A stretch of DNA of 64,000 bases from JANWHQ01 sp963775275. Its GTDB lineage: Bacteria; Pseudomonadota; Alphaproteobacteria; Caulobacterales; Caulobacteraceae. The position numbers and the translations under genes were made by a program. Location: assembly GCA_963775275.1 (NCBI GenBank), contig CAVZII010000005.1, positions 4,092,001-4,156,000 of the forward strand, given 5' to 3'. The notes beneath the pieces were generated by a model. The model was given only the letters and a program-made list of their open reading frames with translations. It had not been told where the DNA came from and did not search any database. How positions within the stretch are numbered: position 1 is the stretch's first letter; each line of letters starts with the position of its first letter. Positions 1 through 8,840 of this stretch are shown here, piece by piece.

Positions 1-2
1 AC

Positions 3-470
3 CTGACCTCCGCCGAGCTGGTGGGCGCCAACTTCACCGGCGCCACCCTGGCGGACGCCCGCCTGGTGGGGGCCGAACTGGTCGCCGCGAACCTGACGGA
101 TGCGGACGCGCGGCGGGCCGACTTCAAGGGCGCGGACCTCACCGCGGCCAGGCTGGCCAAGGGCCGCTTCATCGACGCCTCGTTCCGGGGCGCCCAGCTC
201 GACGGCGCAGCCCTTTTCGGCGGCGACTTCACGCGGGCGGACTTCAAGGGCGCGAGCCTGGAAGGCGCGCGGCTGTTCGGGACCGACCTGTCGCAGGCCC
301 GGGGCCTCGATCAGGACCAGCTCGACGAGGCCTGCGCGGACGCCACCACGCGCCTGCCCCCCGGGCTCGTCGGCAAGCCCTGCCGGCGGCCCTTCGTCTT
401 CCACATGCCGCGCATCCCCATCCCCCCGCCGCCTCCCGCGCCGCCCGAGCCGCCGGCCCCGCCGCGCTAG
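3..470 (+). CDS. Pentapeptide-repeat protein, 5' end cut by window edge
   Basis: The reading frame is open from base 3 with no start that must be the true one, so the gene begins outside the window. About 100 residues follow the A(D/N)LxX pentapeptide pattern (ANFTG, ADARL, AELVA, ANLTD, ADFKG, ADLTA and so on), which is known to fold as a right-handed quadrilateral beta helix. The last 40 residues leave the repeat and end in a proline-rich tail. No enzymatic motif is visible. Proteins of this kind have very different roles, so no function is assigned. The TAG stop lies inside the left arm of the palindrome that follows. Confidence 0.8.
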   Translation: MTSAELVGANFTGATLADARLVGAELVAANLTDADARRADFKGADLTAARLAKGRFIDASFRGAQLDGAALFGGDFTRADFKGASLEGARLFGTDLSQARGLDQDQLDEACADATTRLPPGLVGKPCRRPFVFHMPRIPIPPPPPAPPEPPAPPR

Positions 471-544
471 TGTGGTGGATCAGAAGTTCGCATGATGATG
501 GCGGCTCCCGCAGTTGCGAACTTCTGATCCTTAAACCACACTAG
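467..544. repeat. Palindrome 1 of a twin-palindrome element
   Basis: Arms at 467-492 and 515-544 are complementary over 26 bases apart from four extra bases (ttaa) in the right arm. Both outer ends read ctagtgtggt or its complement. The left arm contains the stop codon of the pentapeptide-repeat gene. It may act as a transcript end, but there is no T-run. Confidence 0.8.
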
Positions 545-557
545 AATCATAGACTTG

Positions 558-632
558 CTAGTGTCCCGATCGATTCCGAAGTTCGCATCTGCCTGGCAAA
601 AGCGCTGGCGAACTTCGGAATCGGGACACTAG
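558..632. repeat. Palindrome 2 of a twin-palindrome element
   Basis: Arms at 558-586 and 608-632 are complementary apart from four extra bases (cgat) in the left arm. The outer ends read ctagtgtcccgat, and the inner part shares gaagttcgc with palindrome 1. A 13-base spacer ending in agacttg separates the two palindromes. The same spacer ending recurs near 57700 and, as ggacttg, near 63655. Confidence 0.8.
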
Positions 633-729
633 GCCCGGACGATCCTTCTTCCTGCCCGGGGCCTTGCGGCGAGCGGGCTCGCGGCGCGATAGCCGGCCGT
701 CCCGGACATGCGGATCGAGGCGCGAAGTC

Positions 730-1641
730 GTGACCAGGCCGACTCTGAAGTGGATGCTGACCGCCCTCCTCGTCGCGGCCGCCCTGGCGGCCATGGCCGC
801 CGCCGTGGCCTTGATCGACGCGCGCTCCCAGGCGGTGCTGGACGCCCGCCACGCCAGGCCTCCCAGCGCCGTGCGCGCCCTCGCCTCCCCCGACGCGATC
901 GCCGCCGGCGCCCATCTCGTGGCGGTCACCGCCTGCGCCGGATGCCACGGCGCGGACCTGACCGGGCGCTGGCGCGCCGTCTCGGGATCGCCGATCCATG
1001 CCCCGAACCTCACCATCCAGGCCCGCCGCCTGTCCGATGGGGACCTCGACCGCGCGATCCGCCGGGGCCTGCGGCCGGACGGACGCACCGAGCTGGCGAT
1101 GCCGTCGCAGGCCTATGCCGGCTTCACCGACGACGAGGTCGGCGCGATCATCGGCTATCTGCGCAGCCAGCGGCCCAGGGGCAAGACGGCCGCCCAGCCG
1201 CGGCCCGGCCTGATGCTGCGGGTGAACCTGCTGGCCGGCGCCTACCGGACCATCGCCGCCAGGCTGGCCGACGCCAGGGCGCCGCTCGACGCCGGCCCGC
1301 GCTACGCCCTGGGCCGCCATCTGGCGCGGGTCGCCTGCGGCCAGTGCCATGGCGGCGACCTCGGCGGCGACGTCGGCCCCGACCTCTCCATCCGCGGCGA
1401 CTACGACCGCGCCCAGTTCCACGTCCTGATGCGCACGGGCGCGGCGGACGACGGCCGCGACCTGATGCTGATGTCGCGCACCGCCAAGGCGAGCTTCAGC
1501 CATTTCAGCGACGGCGAGATCGACGCCATCTTCGACTACCTCCAGGCCCGCGACCGGATCCTCGGCGCCCGCCGCTCGCCGGCGCAGTTAGGGCAAAGCT
1601 CCCTGCCCCCTGGAGGGGGGAGAGGTCGGGAGAGGGGGTGA
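730..1641 (+). CDS. Diheme cytochrome c, membrane anchored
   Basis: A 303-residue protein with two CxxCH haem-binding motifs, at about residues 69-73 (CAGCH) and 203-207 (CGQCH), each inside a class I cytochrome c domain. A hydrophobic segment at about residues 10-28 is an uncleaved anchor or signal, placing the haem domains in the periplasm. It probably carries electrons between a dehydrogenase or the bc1 complex and an oxidase; the partner is unknown. The GTG at 730 is chosen because the signal segment follows directly; an ATG at 754 is the alternative. The last 15 or so residues are low-complexity and encoded by a dispersed G-rich repeat, so the ancestral stop was probably earlier. Confidence 0.82.
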   Translation: MTRPTLKWMLTALLVAAALAAMAAAVALIDARSQAVLDARHARPPSAVRALASPDAIAAGAHLVAVTACAGCHGADLTGRWRAVSGSPIHAPNLTIQARRLSDGDLDRAIRRGLRPDGRTELAMPSQAYAGFTDDEVGAIIGYLRSQRPRGKTAAQPRPGLMLRVNLLAGAYRTIAARLADARAPLDAGPRYALGRHLARVACGQCHGGDLGGDVGPDLSIRGDYDRAQFHVLMRTGAADDGRDLMLMSRTAKASFSHFSDGEIDAIFDYLQARDRILGARRSPAQLGQSSLPPGGGRGRERG

Positions 1642-1767
1642 AAACGTAGCCGCAGAGGCGCGGCCAGCGACGGGCTCAGTGGTGTCGAGGCGCGCTGCGG
1701 CCCGGAGGATCACCCGCCGGGTCTGCGCAGCTGAGCTGACGCCTCCGACCCCTCCCCCTTCCAGGGC

Positions 1768-1895
1768 TACGGCATTCACACAATTGAGTCGGTTGGGCCG
1801 CCAGTTCGACCTTCTCCCCTTGCGGGAGAAGGTGGCGGGCGGAGCCCGCCGGATGAGGGGTCTCTCAGAGTTAACATGCAAATCAAGGGGTTAAC
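1768..1895. repeat. Half copy of a MITE-like dispersed element
   Basis: Starts with acggcattcacacaattgag and contains the core ttctccccttgcgggagaag followed by gtggcgggcggagcccgcc and ggatgaggggtc. The same core occurs at 34236-34310 and 35545-35605. The region 1642-1927 between the cytochrome gene and aspS otherwise holds only GC-rich repeat-like sequence and no gene that I can support. Confidence 0.65.
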
Positions 1896-1927
1896 CCGAC
1901 GCGTGATCTCGAGGCGCCGGCCGCTCG

Positions 1928-3716
1928 TCACCCCTTGCGCGGCGGGGCCAGCCGGATGTGCAGCTCCTTCAGCTGCCTCTCCTCGACCTCGGAGGGCGCG
2001 TTCATCAGGAGGTCCTGGCCCTGCTGGTTCAGCGGGAAGGCGATGACCTCGCGGATGTTCTCCTGGCCGGCCAGCAGCATGACGATGCGGTCGATGCCGG
2101 GCGCGAGGCCCCCGTGCGGCGGGGCGCCATAGCGGAAGGCGTTCAGCATCCCGCCGAACCGGCGCTCGACCTCGCTGGCCGAATAGCCGGCGATCTCGAA
2201 GGCGCGGATCATCACCTCCGGCCGGTGGTTCCGGATGGCGCCCGAGCACAGCTCCACCCCGTTGCAGACGATGTCGTACTGGTAGGCGGTGATCTCCAGC
2301 GGGTCCTGGGTCTCCAGGGCCTCCAGCTCGCCCTGCGGCATCGAGAACGGGTTGTGCGAGAAGTCGACGTGGTTCGTCTCCTCGTTCATCTCGTACATCG
2401 GGAAGTCGACGATCCAGCAGAAGTCGAACCGGTCTTCCTGGACCAGCTTGAGCTCGCTCCCGACCCGCGTGCGCGCCAGCCCCGCGAACCTGTAGAAGGC
2501 CTTGGGGTCGCCGCCGACGAAGAAGGCCGCATCACCGACCTTCAGGCCGAGCTGCGCGCGGATCGCCTCGGTCCGCTCCGGGCCGAGGTTGCGCGCGATC
2601 GGGCCCGCGCCGCCGCTCTCGCCCTCCTCCTCGCGCCAGAAGACGTAGCCGAGGCCGGGCTGGCCCTCCTCCTGGGCCCAGGAGTTCATCCGGTCGCAGA
2701 AGGCGCGCGATCCGCCGCCGGGCGCGGGAATGGCCCAGATCGCGTTCTTCGGGTCCTCCAGCATCCGGGCGAAGAGGCCGAAGCCGCCGCCGCGGAAGTG
2801 GTCCGAGACGTCCTGCATCACCAGCGGGTTGCGCAGGTCCGGCTTGTCGGTGCCGTACTTGGCGATCGCCTCGCGGAAGGCGATCCGCGGGAAGGGATAG
2901 GCCGTCACCTCTTTGCCTTCGGCGAACTCCTCGAAGACGCCGTGCAGCACCGGCTCGATGGCGGCGAAGACGTCGTCCTGGGTGACGAAGGCCATCTCCA
3001 TGTCGAGCTGGTAGAACTCGCCGGGCGAGCGGTCGGCGCGGGCGTCCTCGTCGCGGAAGCACGGCGCGATCTGGAAGTAGCGGTCGAAGCCCGAGACCAT
3101 GAGCAGCTGCTTGAACTGCTGGGGCGCCTGGGGCAGCGCGTAGAACTTGCCCGGATGCACCCTGCGAGGGCACCAGGTAGTCGCGCGCGCCCTCGGGGCT
3201 GGACGCCGTCAGGATCGGGGTCTGCATCTCCAGGAACCCCTGCTCGATCATCCGCCGCCGGATCGAGGCGATCACCTGCGAGCGCAGGACGATGTTGCGG
3301 TGCAGGGTCTCGCGGCGGAGATCGAGGTAACGGTGCCTGAGGCGGATCTCCTCGGGATAGTCCGGCTCGCCGAACACCGGCAGGGGCAGCTCGGCCGCCT
3401 CGGCCAGCACCTCCAGCTTGGCCACCCGCACCTCGATCTGGCCGGTCGGCAGGTTCGGGTTGACCGTGTCGTCCGTGCGCGCGACCACCTCGCCTTCGAC
3501 GCGGATGACGCTCTCGGCGCGGACCTTCTCGCCGAGCTGGAACCACGGGTTCTGGGGCGCCAGCACCAGCTGGGTCAGGCCGTAATGGTCCCTCAGGTCG
3601 ATGAAGAGCAGGCCGCCGTGGTCGCGCTTGCGATGGATCCAGCCGGACAGGCGCACGCCCTCGCCGGCGTCGGAAAGGCGCAGCGCGCCGCAGGTATGGG
3701 TGCGGTAGGCGTGCAT
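1928..3716 (-). CDS. aspS: Aspartyl-tRNA synthetase, one frameshift
   Basis: Class II aminoacyl-tRNA synthetase that charges tRNA-Asp (possibly also tRNA-Asn). The N-terminal OB-fold reads from MHAYRTHTCG through SGWIHRKRDHGG, and the catalytic part shows FLEMQTPIL, the bacterial GAD insert region, and the C-terminal motif 3 stretch GLAPGIDRIVMLL. The expected length of about 595 residues is reached only by joining two frames. The frame breaks near 3163, where the minus strand has one base too many within DYLVPSR/VHPGKF. Removing that T (plus strand) restores the family sequence exactly. The gene is essential, so a consensus error is more likely than a true mutation. The ATG at 3716 is chosen by family N-terminus; an upstream in-frame start at 3767 is less likely. 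Confidence 0.9.
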
Positions 3717-3861
3717 GGTCGAAAGGGCCTGCGGACCTCTGGATTCGGAAGCCGGCGAAGGGCGCATGGCCCCAGCGCCTTGTCAAGGCGGCCACCCCTC
3801 CCTTCACCCTCGAGGGGGAAGGATCGAGGGAGGGGGCGCGCGGCGGCGGGTGAGAGAAGGA

Positions 3862-3945
3862 GTTGGGGTGGACTTGCCAGGCCTTCGGCGTTTCGGGCGC
3901 CGGCGCCGCTGGATGGAAATCGACCTTGACCCCTTTTCCCCTGGC
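3862..3945. repeat. Palindromic repeat, copy 1
   Basis: This stretch shares ggaaatcg, cttgacccctt and ggcgttt-cgggcgc with a second copy at about 5345-5437. Its ends are partly complementary (ggggt..gatt and aatc..acccc). It lies in the 300-base gap between aspS and the glycosyltransferase gene, which has no supported coding sequence. Confidence 0.55.
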
Positions 3946-4018
3946 GGCGCACGGCGCCATTGCCGCCGAGCCGGCCGAGGTCTAGCTAGCCCCTCGCCTC
4001 CCACGGGGAAGTCATTGG

Positions 4019-5332
4019 ATGGCTGGGCGCATCGTCCTGACCAGCGTCGGCTCCTTCGGCGACCTTCATCCCTTCATCGCCACTGGCCTGGCGCTCAGGG
4101 CGCGGGGCGTCGAGGCCGTGATCGCCGCCTCCGACGAGTATCGGACGAAGGTGGAGGCCGAGGGCCTGGTCTTCCACGCCGTCCGCCCCAGCCTGCAGCG
4201 GGTGCTGGCCGACACCGGTCTCGACGCGGCCGGGATCGTGAGCGAGGTCGCGCGCTCGAGCACGCTCTTCCTCGTCGACAAGACCATCGTCCCCTACCTC
4301 GAGCAGAGCTTCCAGGACCTGACCGAGGCCATGCGCGGCGCCGACCTCGTCGTGGCGTCCAGCTTCTCCATCGTCGCCCGCCTGGCGATCGCCAGGCTGG
4401 GCCTGCCTTCGGTGAGCCTGCTGCTGTCGCCCTGCGTCTTCTTCTCGGCCCGGCAACCGCCCCATCTGATCGAGGCGCCCTGGCTTCCATCGCTCGGCCG
4501 CGCGCTCGGACCTTGGACCGTGAAGCTGGTCATGGACATCGGGCGGGCCCAGCTGGGCCGGCGGACGCGGCGGATCGGCGCCTTGCGCCGCCGCCTGGGC
4601 CTGGCGCCCCTCCGTGGCGATGAGGTGATGGACGCGCCACTGCAGGCGGACTGGATCGCCGCCATGTACTCGCCCTTCCTGGGGCCCCTGCCGCCCGACG
4701 CGCCCGCCAACGCCGAGATCACGGGCTTCAGCTTCTACGACAGCGAAGGCGGCGGGGCGCCGGGCCTGCCGCCGCCGCTGGCCGAGTTCCTCGACGCCGG
4801 CTCCGCGCCGCTGGTGTTCACGCTCGGCAGCTGGAACGTCCATGCGGCGGGCGGCTTCTACGAGCGAGCCGCCGAGACCGCGAAGCAACTGGGACGCCGC
4901 GCCGTCCTGCTGGTGGGACGGGACGCCGAGGCCCGCCTCGCCGGCCTCGCGTCGACCGATGTGTTCATCGCCGGCTACGCGCCCCACTCCCTGGTCTTTC
5001 CCCGCGCCGCCGCTGTCATCCACCACGGCGGCATCGGCACGGTGGGCCAGGCCCTGCGGGCGGGCCGGCCGCAACTGGTCTGCCCGCTCCTTGGCGACCA
5101 GCTCGACAACGCCGAACGCCTCGTGCGCCTGGGCGTGGCGCGGCGGCTCGATTACCGGCGGTTCACGGCCTCGCGCGCCGCGGCGGCTCTCGCGGGCCTT
5201 CTGGACGACGCGGCCGTCGCCGATCGCGCGGCCGGTATCGGCGCCCAGGTCACCCGGGAAGACGGCGGGGCCGTCGTGGCGGACAGGATCGAGCGGATGC
5301 TCGCCGCGAACCGTCAGGCGACGACCGGATGA
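4019..5332 (+). CDS. Family 1 glycosyltransferase (UGT-like)
   Basis: A 437-residue GT-B fold glycosyltransferase. The N-terminal domain opens with the typical strand and glycine loop (RIVLTSVGSFGDLHPFIATG) for acceptor binding. The C-terminal donor-binding domain carries the MGT/UGT signature HHGGIGTVGQALRAG followed by GDQLDNA at about residues 337-366. Members transfer a sugar from a nucleotide donor to small lipophilic acceptors such as sterols, rhamnolipid precursors or macrolides; the acceptor here cannot be told. There is no signal peptide, so it is cytoplasmic. It stands alone, with no co-directional neighbour close by. The ATG at 4019 is the natural start for the first beta strand. 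Confidence 0.85.
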   Translation: MAGRIVLTSVGSFGDLHPFIATGLALRARGVEAVIAASDEYRTKVEAEGLVFHAVRPSLQRVLADTGLDAAGIVSEVARSSTLFLVDKTIVPYLEQSFQDLTEAMRGADLVVASSFSIVARLAIARLGLPSVSLLLSPCVFFSARQPPHLIEAPWLPSLGRALGPWTVKLVMDIGRAQLGRRTRRIGALRRRLGLAPLRGDEVMDAPLQADWIAAMYSPFLGPLPPDAPANAEITGFSFYDSEGGGAPGLPPPLAEFLDAGSAPLVFTLGSWNVHAAGGFYERAAETAKQLGRRAVLLVGRDAEARLAGLASTDVFIAGYAPHSLVFPRAAAVIHHGGIGTVGQALRAGRPQLVCPLLGDQLDNAERLVRLGVARRLDYRRFTASRAAAALAGLLDDAAVADRAAGIGAQVTREDGGAVVADRIERMLAANRQATTG

Positions 5333-5344
5333 ACGCCCGCAAGA

Positions 5345-5437
5345 AGAAGGGGTCGGAGTCGATTTCCTGAGCGTTTGACGTTTCAGGCGCAGGGGCGGTC
5401 ATGTGGAAATCGTCTCTGACCCCTTCTTGGCGTTCAT
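5345..5437. repeat. Palindromic repeat, copy 2
   Basis: Arms of the type aagaaggggtcggagtcgat and atcgtctctgaccccttctt form an imperfect hairpin of about 90 bases just after the glycosyltransferase stop. It matches the repeat at 3862-3945. Outer bases gatgaacgcc and ggcgttcatc extend the pairing to about 5330-5442. The rest of the gap 5333-5637 holds nothing else I recognise. Confidence 0.6.
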
Positions 5438-5637
5438 CGGACGAACGGGCCGTTGGTGCGCCGCCTTTCGGGCGGATCGGCCTCTGATCATCCGGGCCGG
5501 CCGACACAGTCGATGTCTGTTCAATGCCTTCATCCCATGCGCGAAAGCTCGGGGACTGAAGGAAGGGGGAGCTCTTTCGGCGCGTGAGGCCGCTGCAGGG
5601 CGATGGCCGGGCGGCCGGCAGCGTGCCGACTCGACGT

Positions 5638-5805
5638 TCAGTGACGCCGCAGCAGCTCCAGCGCCAGGGGGAGCCCGATCGCCACGACGATCGGGAGACC
5701 GACCGCAACGGCGATGGTGACGGCATAACCCTGCCAAGTGACGGGTCCCCAGCCGAACCCGACTTTGTGAGGGCCGAACCACGGCCTGCGCGGATCGTTC
5801 GCCAT
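5638..5805 (-). CDS. Small single-pass membrane protein
   Basis: A 55-residue protein starting MANDPRRPWFGPHKVG, followed by GWGPVTWQGY and one hydrophobic helix (about residues 25-48) and ending LELLRRH. The PWFGPK-GWGWGP-TWQG pattern is one I recognise from short conserved bacterial proteins of unknown role. The start at 5805 is preceded on its strand by a purine-rich ggggagagct site; the frame is open 11 codons further upstream but that part looks non-coding. Confidence 0.65.
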   Translation of the reverse strand: MANDPRRPWFGPHKVGFGWGPVTWQGYAVTIAVAVGLPIVVAIGLPLALELLRRH

Positions 5806-5817
5806 CAGCTCTCCCCA

Positions 5818-6030
5818 AGACCTACGGCATTCACACATCTCGGATTCATCAACGAATCAAGGAGCTTGTACGCTACACGACCCCTCTCCCCTTGCGGGAG
5901 AGGGTGAGGATTGGCCGCCGCCAGCAAGGCGGCGGCATGCGATCGACAACGACTTGTCGATCGCCAAGACGAACGCCCGCAGCTGTGCTGCGGGCTGGGC
6001 GGATGCAGGCCGGGTGGGCAGGTATTTGGG
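5818..6030. repeat. Dispersed element half, inverted relative to the 35.7-kb copy
   Basis: Contains tacggcattcacacatct at its left end, tctccccttgcgggagagggtgaggattgg, and an inner hairpin gatcgacaacgacttgtcgatc followed by cgcccgcagctgtgctgcggg. The same blocks occur in reverse complement at about 35680-35850. No gene is supported in 5806-6094. Confidence 0.65.
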
Positions 6031-6094
6031 ACCCCGGTCGGGCCCGGCCTGTGGACCTCGCCCCCGGCAGGGGCGTCTGCGCCGCCCGGACCGG

Positions 6095-8620
6095 TCACGC
6101 CGCCGCGTAGGAGGTCTTGCCCTCGGCCTCGCCCGGGCGCCTCAGGGGCACGGTGAAGCTGACGCTCGTGCCCTTGCCGGGCTCGCTCTCGATCTCGAGC
6201 ACGCCGCCGTGCATCTCCACCAGCGACTTGGTCAGGGCCAGGCCCAGGCCCGTGCCCTGCTGGCTCTTGGAGAGCTGGCTCTCGATCTGCTCGAAGGGCT
6301 TGGCCAGCCGCTCCAGGTCGTGGGCGGCGATGCCGATGCCGGTGTCCCTGACGGCGATGCGCACCCGCTCGCCCTCGGGCCCCATCTCCAGCTTGGCCGC
6401 CACCGTCACCGAGCCGCCGCGCGGGGTGAACTTGATGGCGTTGGAGAGCAGGTTCAGCAGCACCTGCTTGACGGCGCGGTAGTCGGCCTCGATCTCGGGC
6501 AGCGGCGGGAACTCGAGCCGCAGCTCCAGCCCCGCCGTCTCGGCGCGGTTGCGCATCAGCCGCAGGGCGTCGTCGGCCAGCTCCTCGATGTGCATCGGCT
6601 CGAGCTTGAGGCTGAGCTTGCCGGCCTCGATCTTGGCCATGTCCAGGATGTCGTTGATCAGGGCCAGGAGGTGCTGGCCGGAGCTGAGGATGTCCTGGGC
6701 GTATTCGACGTAGCGCTTGTCGCCCAGCGGGCCGAACAGCTCGCCCACCATGATCTCCGAGAAGCCGTTGATGGCGTTCAGCGGCGTCCTCAGTTCATGA
6801 CTCATATTGGCCAGGAACTCGCTCTTGGCGGTGTTGGCGGTCTCGGCGCGGACCTTCTCGGCCTCGTACTTGCGGGCGAGCTCGGCCAGCTGGTCCTGGC
6901 TCTGCTGCAGCTCGTGCACGGCGCCGCGCAGGGCCTCCTCGTTCTTCCGCCGCGCCTCGTCCTGCTGCTTGATGCCGGTGATGTCGATGGCGGTGACCAC
7001 CAGGCCGCCCTCGGCGGTCTTGCGCTCCGAGACCTGGACCCAGCGGCCGTCGTTGAGCTCGGCCTCCCGCACGCCCTTGCCCAGCGGCGAGGGATGCTCG
7101 CGCTTGATCGCCAGCTGCACCAGCCGCCTGACGCTGTCGCGCGAGGCGCCCGGCTTCAGGATGCGCGGCTCCAGCGAGAAGATGTCGCGGTAGTTGGCGT
7201 TGCACATCAGCAGCCGCCCGAAGCGGTCCCACTGCACGAAGCCTTCCGAGATGCTGTCGATGGCGTCGCGCAGGCGCGTCTCCGCCGCCTGGGCGCGGGC
7301 CTGGGCGATCCGTTCCTCGGTGACGTCCAGCGCCACCCCGATGATCCGCCGGTAGCCGTCCTCGCCCGGGTCCAGGCCCTGGCCGCGGGCGTCGATCCAG
7401 GCGGTGCGGCCGTTACGGTCCGGCACGCGGAACGAGACGTCGAAGGCGCCGTAGACGCGCGCGGTCTCCAGCGCCTGGCGCACCCGTTGGCGATGATCGG
7501 GCGCGACCCGCTCGAGCACCTGGGCGCTGGTCGCCTGTCCGCCGCCGCCCCAGCCGAGGATCGCGCCGGTGACGTCGGACATGTCGACCCGGTCGCCCGC
7601 GAGGTCCCACTCCCAGATGCCGCAGCGCGCCGCCTCCACCGCCATGCGGAAGCGCTGCTCGGAGACCGAGAAGGCGCGCTGGGCGGCCCGGGCGCGCCGG
7701 CTCTGGGCCATCAGCAGCAGCGCCAGCAGGACGCCGATGGCGAGCGGTCCGAAGACGGTGACCAGCCTGACCGCGAGCCCGGTCTGGGCCGGCAGCGGCA
7801 GGGCGCCGGTGCGCCCCTCGATCACCACCAGGGCCCCGTCCGCGACGCTGCGCACCGCCAGCTGCAGCGGCGAGCCCGTCGGGGTCTTGCCCCGGGCCGA
7901 GCCGTCCGCGACGTCGGCGGGGGTGATGGAGAAGGCCTCCTCGAGGGTCCTCGCCGCGTCGACCCCGCCCGAGCCGCGGATGGTCAGGAGCTGGCCGTCG
8001 GCGGTCGCGACCGCCTGGACCGGCGCCGCGCCTTCGGCCGCAAGGAACCTGGCCGGATCCACCGCCGCGACGATCGACTGCCCTCCCGTCGGCGCCGTGG
8101 CCGCCACATAGGCCCAGGGACCGGAGCCCCCCACGACCGATCCCTTGCCGCCCTTGCGCGCGGCGGCGGCCGCGGCGTTCCAATCGAGCCCCTTCGCCGC
8201 GCCCGACCTGGCGACCACGTCCTGGCCGACCACGGCGACGGCGACCACCGCAGGCGCCCCCGCGGCCTTGGCCAGGTCCGCCGCGTCCATGGGCGATGTC
8301 GGGGCGTGGGCCAGCGCCTCCCGGCCGGCCGCGAGCGCGGTCCTGGCGCCGTCCAGGACCCCCTCGGCCCGCGCGCCGGCCAGGGCCGCGGCGTGGCCGA
8401 GCTCGGCTGAGCCGGCCTCGGGGAGGGCGGCCGGGCGCATCCAGTTCACCGCGGCGAACAGGCCCAGGATCGCCAGCATCAGGAGCGAGGCCAGGACCGC
8501 GACTCGCGCGGATCCGGTCCTGCGGGCGCGGTTGGCCGCGCCGGACAGGTCGGCTTGCGCCTCCAAGTTGCTGTTCCCGCCCCGCTCGCGGCCCGCCAAC
8601 GTCAACCGCTCCTCGCCCAA
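6095..8620 (-). CDS. pleC: PleC-like cell-cycle sensor histidine kinase
   Basis: An 841-residue hybrid membrane kinase. A transmembrane segment near residues 40-60 and a second near 285-305 enclose a periplasmic sensor region. PAS domains follow at about 325-450 and 460-560, then a coiled stretch, a HisKA domain with the phosphoacceptor His at about residue 608 (MSHELRTPLN) and an HATPase_c domain with NAIKF, DTGIGI and GTGLGLALTKSL boxes. Known PleC is 842 residues with its histidine at 610; it acts on DivK and PleD as kinase or phosphatase and controls polar development. The assignment rests on that match and on the HELRTPLNAINGFSEIM context. The annotated start is a TTG at 8620 because no ATG lies before the first membrane segment; the start is therefore uncertain. 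Confidence 0.82.
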   Translation of the reverse strand: MGEERLTLAGRERGGNSNLEAQADLSGAANRARRTGSARVAVLASLLMLAILGLFAAVNWMRPAALPEAGSAELGHAAALAGARAEGVLDGARTALAAGREALAHAPTSPMDAADLAKAAGAPAVVAVAVVGQDVVARSGAAKGLDWNAAAAAARKGGKGSVVGGSGPWAYVAATAPTGGQSIVAAVDPARFLAAEGAAPVQAVATADGQLLTIRGSGGVDAARTLEEAFSITPADVADGSARGKTPTGSPLQLAVRSVADGALVVIEGRTGALPLPAQTGLAVRLVTVFGPLAIGVLLALLLMAQSRRARAAQRAFSVSEQRFRMAVEAARCGIWEWDLAGDRVDMSDVTGAILGWGGGGQATSAQVLERVAPDHRQRVRQALETARVYGAFDVSFRVPDRNGRTAWIDARGQGLDPGEDGYRRIIGVALDVTEERIAQARAQAAETRLRDAIDSISEGFVQWDRFGRLLMCNANYRDIFSLEPRILKPGASRDSVRRLVQLAIKREHPSPLGKGVREAELNDGRWVQVSERKTAEGGLVVTAIDITGIKQQDEARRKNEEALRGAVHELQQSQDQLAELARKYEAEKVRAETANTAKSEFLANMSHELRTPLNAINGFSEIMVGELFGPLGDKRYVEYAQDILSSGQHLLALINDILDMAKIEAGKLSLKLEPMHIEELADDALRLMRNRAETAGLELRLEFPPLPEIEADYRAVKQVLLNLLSNAIKFTPRGGSVTVAAKLEMGPEGERVRIAVRDTGIGIAAHDLERLAKPFEQIESQLSKSQQGTGLGLALTKSLVEMHGGVLEIESEPGKGTSVSFTVPLRRPGEAEGKTSYAAA

Positions 8621-8840
8621 TTCACCCAGCAGGCAAGCTTACGCGGGGGGGAAGACCCGGCCAAAGCCTAATGCGGCGGGCCTATCCACCCTGCTCCACA
8701 GGGCGGACATCTCGAGGCGGAAGTCTTCCTCCCGTGGGGGAAGTCCCCACGAAGTGGGGAAAGGGGCGGCGGCGCGCGCCCTAACGGTCCGACTCAATCG
8801 GACGCTGTCGGACGGGAATCATCGCTATGCTACGACGCCC

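Noticed and set aside
5954..8410. An 818-codon frame opposite pleC
   Set aside because: The pleC frame shows full kinase motifs; the opposite frame is Arg/Ala/Gly-rich noise.
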